Part shown: positions 1 to 5,377 of the stretch, piece after piece | Position numbering within the stretch: position 1 is the first letter of the stretch | How the letters are laid out: each line of letters opens with the position of its first letter | Assembly: GCA_028290325.1 (NCBI GenBank) | Contig: JAQGJY010000367.1 | Span: 1-5,377 of the forward strand | Origin: Tardiphaga sp. | Lineage (GTDB): Bacteria; Pseudomonadota; Alphaproteobacteria; Rhizobiales; Xanthobacteraceae | Direction: 5' to 3' | Length of the DNA stretch: 5,377 nucleotides | The notes under the pieces: generated by a model | Database searches by the model: none | What the model was told of the DNA's origin: nothing | The model's input: only the letters and a program-made list of their open reading frames with translations | Position numbers and translations under genes: made by a program

Positions 1-833
1 TTGTACAGCACCTGCCGCTCGCTACAGCCCTTGGCGCGCGCGGTCATGACATATTGCTTGCGGATCTCGTCGAGAAACGAATTCTTCGTCAGCAATGTCA
101 TGGTCGCGAACGCACCCAACACCATCGACAGCAACGGCAAGGTGAGATGCCAGAGGTAATCGAGAATTTTCCAGTACCACGGAAAGTTCGACCAGCCGTC
201 CGATGTCAGGCCGCGAAGCGGGAAGATGCTGAAGAACGATCCGCCCGAGAACAGGATAATGAGCAGGATCGCGAACAGAAATCCGGGAATGGCGAAGCCG
301 ACGATGATGACGGCCGACGTCCATGTATCGAATTGCGAGCCGTCTTTCACCGCCTTGCGAATGCCGAGCGGGATCGAGATCAGATAGGTCAGCAGCGTCA
401 TCCAGATGCCCAGCGACATCGAGACCGGCAGCTTTTCTTTGATCAGTTGCAGCACGCTGACGTCGCGGAAATAGCTTTTGCCGAAATCGAACCGCGCGAA
501 ATTCCACAGCATCAAGGCGAAGCGTTCCGGCGCCGGCTTGTCGAAGCCGAACTGCTTTTCGAGCGATTTGACGAAATCCGGATCGAGCCCCTGCGCGCCG
601 CGATATTTTGAGTTCACCGCGTCGCCCGATGCGCCGACCTGGGAGCGCGCGCCGAAATCGCCACCGCCGCCGGAGACGCGCGACGAGGCGCCGGTATCCG
701 CGCCGGAGAGCTGCGCGATGACGCGCTCGACCGGACCGCCGGGGGCGAATTGCACGACGATGAACGAGACGAACAGAATTCCCAACAGCGTGGGAAACAT
801 CAGCAGCACGCGGCGGGCGATATATGCGCTCAT
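1..833 (-). CDS. yejB: YejB, inner-membrane permease of a YejABEF-type peptide ABC transporter (partial, 3' end outside window)
   Basis: Translating the minus strand from the ATG at 833 gives 277 uninterrupted residues that run off the left edge. E. coli YejB is about 364 residues, so roughly the last quarter is missing. The product is one of two permease subunits that form the membrane channel for oligopeptides. Visible landmarks: start MSAYIARRVLL with a first membrane helix at about 9-29; the APGGPVE turn at 30-36; a periplasmic Gly/Ser-rich stretch at about 43-83 ending in YRGAQGLDP, as in E. coli YejB; FDFGKSYFR at 115-123; LPVSMSLGIW at 135-144; further helices at about 138-157, 173-196 and 228-248; then FLDEIRKQYVMTARAKG at 253-269, the beginning of the EAA loop that contacts the ATPase. 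The ATG follows the upstream stop with no gap. A weak AGG lies 8 bases upstream, inside the preceding gene, so translational coupling is likely. The family assignment is very secure. yejE and yejF are expected further left but cannot be seen. Confidence 0.95.
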   Translation of the reverse strand, partial: MSAYIARRVLLMFPTLLGILFVSFIVVQFAPGGPVERVIAQLSGADTGASSRVSGGGGDFGARSQVGASGDAVNSKYRGAQGLDPDFVKSLEKQFGFDKPAPERFALMLWNFARFDFGKSYFRDVSVLQLIKEKLPVSMSLGIWMTLLTYLISIPLGIRKAVKDGSQFDTWTSAVIIVGFAIPGFLFAILLIILFSGGSFFSIFPLRGLTSDGWSNFPWYWKILDYLWHLTLPLLSMVLGAFATMTLLTKNSFLDEIRKQYVMTARAKGCSERQVLY

Positions 834-2753
834 CTATTTCGCCTGCTCGGATTTGGATTCAGATTTGGGCTCAGCCGGGGTCTTGGCGGCGGCATTGGCC
901 GCCTTGTTCGGATCCGACCACCAGAATTCGATCGCGCCGACGCCGCCGAGATAACGCGGCGGCTTTTCGACATGGCTGAAAATATCCCAATACGCCACCG
1001 GATGGTTGGTGCGATACCATTGCGGCACCCAATAGCGCCCGGCGCGAAACACGCGATCGAACGCGCGGCAGGCGATGGTGAGTTCGTCGCGATCGTCGGC
1101 CGCCAGGATTTTCTCGATCAGCGCGTCGATGGCCGGGCTTTCGATGCCAGCGAGATTATACGAGCCTTTGGTTTTCGCCGCCTGCGAGGAAAAAAACGGT
1201 CGCATGCTGTCGCCGGGCGTGGCGGACATGCTGAAGCGCTCGATCGCCAGATCGAAATCGAAATCCTCGACCCGCGCGCGATATTGCACGGGATCGACGA
1301 GGCGAAAACTCGCCGCGATGCCGAGGGTGGCGAGATTTTTGATAAATGGCCCGTGATGCGGCTGAAAGCTCGGCTCGTCCTGCAGAAATTCAAGCTGAAA
1401 CTGTTCGCCATTCGGCAACAGCCGCTTGCCGTCCTTGATCGGCATGCCAGCGTCCTGCAACAATTGCGAGGCGCGGCGCAGCAGGCTGCGATCGTTGCCC
1501 GAACCGTCGGAGACCGGTGGCACGAAGGGAGTCCCGAACACCTCGTCGGGCACCTGCCCGCGAAATGGTTCGAGCAGTTTCAATTCGTCCGGCGAGGGCG
1601 GCCCGCTGGCCAGCATGTCGGAATTCTGGAACGGCGAATGGGTGCGGGCATAGGCGCCGTACATGATGGTCTTGTTGGTCCATTCGAAATCGAACGCGGC
1701 GCCGATCGCCTCGCGCACGCGCGGGTCCTTGAATTTGTCGCGGCGTGTATTGATGAACCAGCCCTGCGCGCCGGACGGCGTTTCGTCCGGCAGCGTTTCG
1801 CGGCGGATGCGGCCGTCCTTCACCGCCGGAAAATCATAGCCGGTGGCCCAGACGCGCGCGGTGAATTCCTCGCGGAACAGATAGTTCTTCGCGGAAAATC
1901 CCTGCATCGCGGCCTCGCGATCGCGATAGAATTCGTAACGCACGGCATCGAAGTTGTATGAGCCGCGCGAGACCGGCAGGTCCGCGCCCCACCAATCCTT
2001 GACGCGCTCGAATTCGATCGAACGGCCGATCTCGATGCGACCGACGTGATAGGGGCCGCTGCCGAGCGGCACGTCCATCGTCGATTCGTCGAACGGTTTG
2101 GTCGCGTAATAGGCCTTGGAAAAGATCGGCAGCCCGGCGACGAACAACGGCACGTCGCGGCCGCGCTTCTCGGCGAATCTCACCACGAGCGTCGCGTCGT
2201 CCGGCGCGCTCGCCGAGACCATGTCGCGCATCTGCTGGATGATGAGAGGATGGCCCTTGGCCTTCAGGACCGTCAGCGAGAACGCGGCATCCTGCGCGGT
2301 CAGCTTGCTGCCGTCATGAAAGCGCGCCTCGGGCCGCAACGTGAATGTGTAAGTCAGCTTGTCGGGCGAAACCTGCACGGTCTTGGCAACGAGACCGTAC
2401 ATCGCGTCGGGCTCGTCGCCGGCGCGGACCATCAACGGCGCGAAGGTCAGTCCCATGCCCTGCGCGCCCTCGCCTTTCAGAATGAAGGCATTGAGCGAAT
2501 TATAGGTCTGGACCGATTGATTGTAGGCCCGGCCGGACGGAATGGTCGAAAACAACCCGCCTTTCGGCGCGGCCAGGTTCACGTAGTCGAAGTTTTTGAA
2601 ATCCGCCGGATATTTCAGATCGCCGAAGATCGACAGTCCGTGCGACGACGCGGCACTGTTGGCGGTTTGCGCGGTGGCGACGCCACCGAAGCGGACCGCC
2701 GCCGCGGCGCCGACGCCGAGCCCGAGCAGATGCCGCCGATTGATGCGCATCAT
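834..2753 (-). CDS. yejA: YejA-type periplasmic oligopeptide-binding protein, second tandem copy (SBP_bac_5 family)
   Basis: This 639-residue protein is predicted to capture peptides in the periplasm and hand them to YejB/YejE. I chose the ATG at 2753 (MMRINRRHLLG) because it opens a twin-arginine signal: NRRHLLG at 5-11, a hydrophobic Ala/Gly stretch, and a likely AxA cleavage site at 26-28. The frame stays open upstream to 3140, but that part is Arg-rich shadow sequence inside the previous gene. The mature part starts with HGLSIFGDLKYP (38-49), FDYVN (55-59) and APKGG (62-66). Family features follow: NAFILKGEGAQG (88-99), the lobe-I motif LTYTFTLRPEARFHDG (133-148), PLGSGPY (229-235), RRDKFKDPRVREA (337-349) and a C-terminal lobe ending in EFWW (609-612). 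NAFILKGEGAQG resembles the canonical YejA form more than the matching part of copy 1 does. The last 24 residues (616-639) are a low-complexity Ala/Lys/Glu/Pro/Ser tail absent from copy 1. The gene begins 2 bases after copy 1 stops, without a clear Shine-Dalgarno, which suggests reinitiation. The exact ligand cannot be read from sequence. Confidence 0.93.
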   Translation of the reverse strand: MMRINRRHLLGLGVGAAAAVRFGGVATAQTANSAASSHGLSIFGDLKYPADFKNFDYVNLAAPKGGLFSTIPSGRAYNQSVQTYNSLNAFILKGEGAQGMGLTFAPLMVRAGDEPDAMYGLVAKTVQVSPDKLTYTFTLRPEARFHDGSKLTAQDAAFSLTVLKAKGHPLIIQQMRDMVSASAPDDATLVVRFAEKRGRDVPLFVAGLPIFSKAYYATKPFDESTMDVPLGSGPYHVGRIEIGRSIEFERVKDWWGADLPVSRGSYNFDAVRYEFYRDREAAMQGFSAKNYLFREEFTARVWATGYDFPAVKDGRIRRETLPDETPSGAQGWFINTRRDKFKDPRVREAIGAAFDFEWTNKTIMYGAYARTHSPFQNSDMLASGPPSPDELKLLEPFRGQVPDEVFGTPFVPPVSDGSGNDRSLLRRASQLLQDAGMPIKDGKRLLPNGEQFQLEFLQDEPSFQPHHGPFIKNLATLGIAASFRLVDPVQYRARVEDFDFDLAIERFSMSATPGDSMRPFFSSQAAKTKGSYNLAGIESPAIDALIEKILAADDRDELTIACRAFDRVFRAGRYWVPQWYRTNHPVAYWDIFSHVEKPPRYLGGVGAIEFWWSDPNKAANAAAKTPAEPKSESKSEQAK

Positions 2754-2755
2754 GC

Positions 2756-4690
2756 TCAAGTTCGGCGACCGAGCTTGGCGGCACGCTCGGCGTCGTACCA
2801 CCAGATGAGCGGCCAGCCGGACTGGCCGTATTTCGGCAGTTCGTCCGGGCGGCCGAAGCGATCCCAGCGCGCGGTGCGCACTTTCGAATAGGTATACTGC
2901 GGCACCACGTAATGACTCCACAGCAGCACGCGATCGAGCGCCTTGGTGGCGGCGACCAGATCGTCGCGGTCGCGGGTGTAGATGACGCGCTCGATCAGCG
3001 TGTCGATCGCCGGATCCTTGATGCCGACGACGTTGCGCGAGCCCGCCATGTCGGCGGCGGCCGAGCCCCAGAATTCGCGTTGCTCGTTGCCGGGCGACAG
3101 GGACTCGCCCCACAGCGCGATGATGATATCGAAATCCCACGTCCGCAGCCGGTTTTCGTATTGCGCGGGATCGATGGTGCGGACGTTGACGGCGATGCCG
3201 AGCCGCTCGAGCGACGGCTTGTAGAACAGGCTGACGCGCTCGGAATTCGGGTCGGCGCCGAGCAGTTCGATGTCGAACGGCGCGCCGGTTTTTGCATTGA
3301 CGAGCTTGCGGTCGCGCACCTCATAGCCAGCCTCTTTTAGAAGCTGCACGGCCTCGCGCAAATTATCGCGCACCGCCTCGCGGCTGCCGCCGACCGGATT
3401 GGTGTAGGGCTTGGTGAAGACTTCGGGCGGCACTTGCGCGCGCACCGTTTCCAGAATCTCAAGCTCCTTGCCCGTCGGCAACCCGCTCGACGCCAGCTCG
3501 GTGCCTTCGAAGTAACTGGCGATGCGCGTGTATTGGCCGAAGAACAGCTGCTTGTTGATCTCCTCGAAATCGAACGCGAAATTCAGCGCGCGGCGCACGC
3601 GCGGATCCTTGAACTTGTCGCGGCGGATATTCATCGCGAAGCCCTGCATCACGCCGGAGGCACGGTTCGGGAATTCCTCCAGCAGCACGCGCTTCTCGGT
3701 CGCGGCCGGGAAATCATAGGCGGTGGCCCAGTTCTTCGCGCTGTTCTCGGTGCGCCAATCGACCTGATCGCCCTTGAAGGCCTCCAGCGCGACCGTGCCG
3801 TCGCGGAAATATTCGTAGCGCAGTTCATCGAAATTGTTGCGGCCGACATTCACGTTGAGGTCGGCGCCCCAGTAATCCTTGACGCGCTCCAGCGTCACCG
3901 AACGGCCGGCGACGAAATCCCTGATGCGATAGGCGCCGGAGCCCAGCGGCTTTTCCAGCGTGGTCTGGCCAATGTCGCGCTTGCGACCCTCCGCGTCGGT
4001 GCCCTCCCACCAATGCTTTGGCAGTATCGTGAGCTGGCCCACGATCTGCGGCAGCTCGCGATTGCCCGGCGCATCGAACGTGAATTTCACGTCGCGCTCG
4101 CCGATCCTCTCGGCCTTCACGACGTGGCGATAATACGCCGAATATTGCGGATGATATTGCTTGAAGGCATCGAGCGAGAAGATCACGTCGTCCGCCGTCA
4201 CCGGCTTGCCGTCATGCCATTTCGCATTGGCGCGCAGGCGATAGGTGACCGAGGAGAAATCATCGGGATGGCTGACGGATTCCGCCAGCAGGCCGTATTC
4301 GGTCGAAACCTCGTCGAGCGCGCCGGTCGCAAGCTGCTCATAGACGTAAGCCACCGCGCTGGCGATCGAGCCTTTGACGCCGGACACCGCGATGTTGAAA
4401 TTGTCGAAGGTGCCGACCGCGATCTGCCGCACGACGCCGCCTTTCGGCGCATCGGGATTGACGTAGTCGAAACGTTTGAAACCGGCCGGATATTTCAGAT
4501 CGCCGAACAGCGACAGCCCATGCCGCCAAGGTGACTCGCCCGCCTGCGCCGTCGCGGCGGCAATGCCGCCCAAGGAATGCAGCGCCGGCGCCAAAGCAGC
4601 CGCAGCGCCGCTTTGCAACACTCGTCGTCGGGAAATGCCCAAATCATCACATCCTGTTGGTGAACCGAAAGTCGCGATTAGAGGCGCCAT
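2756..4690 (-). CDS. yejA: YejA-type periplasmic oligopeptide-binding protein, first tandem copy (SBP_bac_5 family)
   Basis: This 644-residue extracytoplasmic binding protein is the first gene of the transporter operon. A twin-arginine signal is visible as SRRRVLQ (20-26), followed by an Ala-rich hydrophobic core and a likely AQA cleavage site at 48-50. The mature protein begins with HGLSLFGDLKYP (57-68), FDYVNPDAPKGG (74-85) and GTFDNFN (93-99). The family 5 binding-protein motif spans about 150-176 (YRLRANAKWHDGKPVTADDV). It is followed by PLGSGAY (248-254), RVKDYWGADL (269-278), RRDKFKDPRVRRA (356-368), FDFEEINK (373-380) and a C-terminal lobe ending in WPLIWWYDAERAAKL (626-640). The length fits YejA, which is about 600 residues in E. 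coli. The ATG at 4690 lacks a good ribosome site. A TTG at 4642 (residue 17), directly before GISRRR and preceded by AGGA, may be the true start and would give a 628-residue protein with a normal short Tat n-region. Peptide import is inferred from the family and from the yejB gene downstream. Confidence 0.93.
   Translation of the reverse strand: MAPLIATFGSPTGCDDLGISRRRVLQSGAAAALAPALHSLGGIAAATAQAGESPWRHGLSLFGDLKYPAGFKRFDYVNPDAPKGGVVRQIAVGTFDNFNIAVSGVKGSIASAVAYVYEQLATGALDEVSTEYGLLAESVSHPDDFSSVTYRLRANAKWHDGKPVTADDVIFSLDAFKQYHPQYSAYYRHVVKAERIGERDVKFTFDAPGNRELPQIVGQLTILPKHWWEGTDAEGRKRDIGQTTLEKPLGSGAYRIRDFVAGRSVTLERVKDYWGADLNVNVGRNNFDELRYEYFRDGTVALEAFKGDQVDWRTENSAKNWATAYDFPAATEKRVLLEEFPNRASGVMQGFAMNIRRDKFKDPRVRRALNFAFDFEEINKQLFFGQYTRIASYFEGTELASSGLPTGKELEILETVRAQVPPEVFTKPYTNPVGGSREAVRDNLREAVQLLKEAGYEVRDRKLVNAKTGAPFDIELLGADPNSERVSLFYKPSLERLGIAVNVRTIDPAQYENRLRTWDFDIIIALWGESLSPGNEQREFWGSAAADMAGSRNVVGIKDPAIDTLIERVIYTRDRDDLVAATKALDRVLLWSHYVVPQYTYSKVRTARWDRFGRPDELPKYGQSGWPLIWWYDAERAAKLGRRT
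4652..4655 (-). promoter_or_regulatory. Candidate Shine-Dalgarno (AGGA) for a downstream TTG start of the first yejA copy
   Basis: On the minus strand AGGA at 4655-4652 lies 9 bases before a TTG codon at 4642-4640, in frame with the binding protein. Starting there would remove 16 residues (MAPLIATFGSPTGCDD), which have no obvious role, and place GISRRRVLQ right after the initiator, as is usual for Tat signals. The bases before the ATG at 4690 (TCCGCCTCAT) show no Shine-Dalgarno. This is a judgement from spacing only; TTG is a minor start codon. Confidence 0.4.
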
Positions 4691-4706
4691 ATGAGGCGGA
4701 GATTCG

Positions 4707-4721
4707 ACCGATTATGTCGGT
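4707..4721. repeat. Short inverted repeat ACCGA-N5-TCGGT upstream of the yej operon
   Basis: Two 5-base arms (4707-4711 and 4717-4721) are separated by 5 bases and overlap the possible -10 element. The position would suit an operator for a regulator acting on the transporter operon. Arms this short are common by chance in GC-rich DNA, and no known regulator site is recognised. Confidence 0.2.
4711..4716 (-). promoter_or_regulatory. Possible -10 element (CATAAT) of the yej operon promoter
   Basis: The operon promoter should lie between the cytochrome terminator and the first yejA copy. The best -10-like hexamer on the minus strand is CATAAT at 4716-4711, inside an AT-richer patch, but no convincing -35 hexamer sits 16-18 bases upstream. 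Transcription from here would begin near 4704. That leaves about 14 bases of leader before the ATG at 4690, or about 60 before the TTG at 4642. The hexamer lies within a small inverted repeat (4707-4721). Weak evidence. Confidence 0.2.
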
Positions 4722-4826
4722 TTTTCCGAGGGATACCAGACCTCCAACGCGACGAAACGTCCCGTTCGCCTTAACTTTGCGTCACGGATGGCAGGCGCGA
4801 CGCGGTTGCGGCGGTCCAAAACGACG

Positions 4827-4849
4827 ACGGCCGGGCGATGCCCGGCCGT
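4827..4849 (-). terminator. Rho-independent-type terminator downstream of the cytochrome c gene
   Basis: A perfect 10-base-pair stem (ACGGCCGGGC at 4827-4836 with GCCCGGCCGT at 4840-4849) closes a 3-base loop. It starts 27 bases after the cytochrome stop codon when read on the minus strand. The stem is followed by CGTCGTTTT, so a short T run lies a few bases past the stem rather than directly next to it. It is the strongest hairpin noticed in the gap and separates the cytochrome from the transporter operon. The imperfect T tract makes termination likely but not certain. Confidence 0.7.
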
Positions 4850-4876
4850 TTGCGAATTAGATCGCGTGATCAAATT

Positions 4877-5377
4877 TTACTTGGCGGCGGTCGGCAGCGG
4901 CACCGGCTTGTCGGCCAAGGTCGCAAGATAGGCGATCACATCGGCGCGCTCGCTATCCTTCTGAATGCCGGCGAAGCCCATCGCGGTGCCCGGGATATAG
5001 CCCTTCGGGCTGGCGATGAACTTGTTCAAAGCCTCGAATGTCCATTCGCCGCCTTTGCCCTTCATGGCGGCGGAGAAATTGAAGCCGGCCTTGCCCTCAC
5101 CGATCTTCTCGTTGACGACGCCGAACAGGTTGGGGCCGACGCGGTTCGGGCCGCCCTTTTCGAAAGTATGGCAGGCCCCGCACTTCTTGGCCGCAGCAGC
5201 GCCTTTTTCCACCGAAGCGGTCTGGAGCAACTTCTCGATCGGCTCGGACGCCGCGGCGGTGGGCGCGCCGGCCGCCGGCTCGGCTTCCTTCACGGCGATG
5301 TCGTAGCCGGGTTTTTCCAGCTTGGCCGGCGCGAAAATCGCCTGCGCGCCGATGCTCGTTACCAGCAGCAGCAGGCA
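4877..5377 (-). CDS. cycM: Membrane-anchored class I cytochrome c, CycM-like (partial, 5' end outside window)
   Basis: The minus-strand frame gives 166 residues open to the right edge and ends in TAA at 4877-4879. It likely carries electrons from the bc1 complex to a terminal oxidase at the periplasmic face of the membrane; this role is known for CycM of Bradyrhizobium and inferred here. Visible from the edge: a hydrophobic stretch CLLLLVTSIGAQAIF, the end of an uncleaved N-terminal anchor; then APAKLEKPGYDIAVKEAE and an Ala/Pro-rich linker. The heme c site CGACH is at visible residues 66-70 (5182-5168), followed by TFEKGGPNRVGPNLFGVV as in mitochondrial-type cytochromes c. PGTAMGFAG contains the probable axial Met at visible residue 133. 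The GTG at 5293 could be mistaken for the start, but starting there would drop the anchor and the conserved KPGYDIAV segment, so the true start lies beyond the window, perhaps 15-20 residues further. Bradyrhizobium CycM is about 184 residues, which fits. The class is secure; the gene symbol is moderately so. Confidence 0.93.
   Translation of the reverse strand, partial: CLLLLVTSIGAQAIFAPAKLEKPGYDIAVKEAEPAAGAPTAAASEPIEKLLQTASVEKGAAAAKKCGACHTFEKGGPNRVGPNLFGVVNEKIGEGKAGFNFSAAMKGKGGEWTFEALNKFIASPKGYIPGTAMGFAGIQKDSERADVIAYLATLADKPVPLPTAAK

Noticed and set aside
54..611. 185-codon plus-strand and 161-codon minus-strand frames at the left edge
   Set aside because: The yejB frame on the minus strand matches E. 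coli YejB closely over its whole visible length. Both competing frames give Arg/Gln/Asp-rich translations without family features.
750..1961. 403-codon plus-strand reading frame
   Set aside because: It lies wholly antisense to the second yejA copy and the start of yejB. Its translation is Arg/Ala/His-rich with no recognisable domain, as expected for a shadow frame in GC-rich DNA.
2046..2130. Possible frameshift or domain loss in either yejA copy
   Set aside because: Both frames were read end to end; every expected family block is present in order and lengths are normal, so neither looks like a pseudogene.
2046..2891. 281-codon plus-strand reading frame
   Set aside because: It is antisense to the N-terminal half of the second yejA copy and the end of the first, both strongly supported. 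It has no motif, and its composition is typical of a shadow frame.
2754..3140. 129-codon upstream extension of the second yejA frame
   Set aside because: It overlaps the conserved C-terminal lobe of the first yejA copy, is Arg-rich, and would bury the Tat signal that starts at 2753.
3434..4534. 366-codon plus-strand reading frame that resembles the one at 750-1961 (for example HARVLEFVAA against HARILELVAA)
   Set aside because: The resemblance could be taken for a new paired protein family, but it arises because both frames are antisense to the same conserved segment (KFKDPRVR) of two paralogous yejA genes.
4877..5293. Complete 138-residue cytochrome c starting at the GTG at 5293
   Set aside because: The frame is open to the window edge and codes for a hydrophobic anchor and the CycM-like KPGYDIAV segment upstream of the GTG, so the gene is truncated by the window rather than starting there.

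Overview
All convincing genes in this window lie on the minus strand. Read in their own direction they are: the 3' part of a membrane-anchored class I cytochrome c (CycM-like); a stem-loop that looks like its terminator; two tandem, Tat-exported YejA-type substrate-binding proteins; and the 5' part of the inner-membrane permease gene yejB, which runs off the left edge. The high G+C content, the CycM-type cytochrome with its typical sequence around the heme, and the doubled yejA upstream of yejB all suggest an alphaproteobacterium of the Hyphomicrobiales, most likely near Bradyrhizobium, Rhodopseudomonas, Afipia or Nitrobacter. The genus cannot be settled from this sequence.

Layout: 5377-4877 is the cytochrome gene, whose start codon lies beyond the right edge. 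4876-4691 is the only real intergenic gap (186 bases). It holds a GC-rich hairpin just after the cytochrome stop and presumably the promoter of the transporter operon. 4690-2756 is substrate-binding protein 1, with a possible later start at 4642. 2753-834 is substrate-binding protein 2, beginning 2 bases after the previous stop. 833-1 is yejB, whose ATG directly abuts the preceding stop codon.

The three transporter genes are packed as one translationally coupled operon. By analogy with YejABEF, yejE (second permease) and yejF (fused double ATPase) would be expected beyond the left edge. The system would import oligopeptides: the Tat-exported binding proteins capture the peptide in the periplasm and deliver it to YejB/YejE. 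Related transporters carry microcin C in Escherichia coli and affect sensitivity to host antimicrobial peptides in Brucella and Sinorhizobium. The two binding proteins are clearly related but have diverged considerably, which suggests that one permease serves two ligand ranges. The cytochrome appears to be a separate transcription unit for respiratory electron transfer.

I found no RNA gene, mobile element, CRISPR array or clearly novel system. The long plus-strand reading frames are antisense shadows of these genes.
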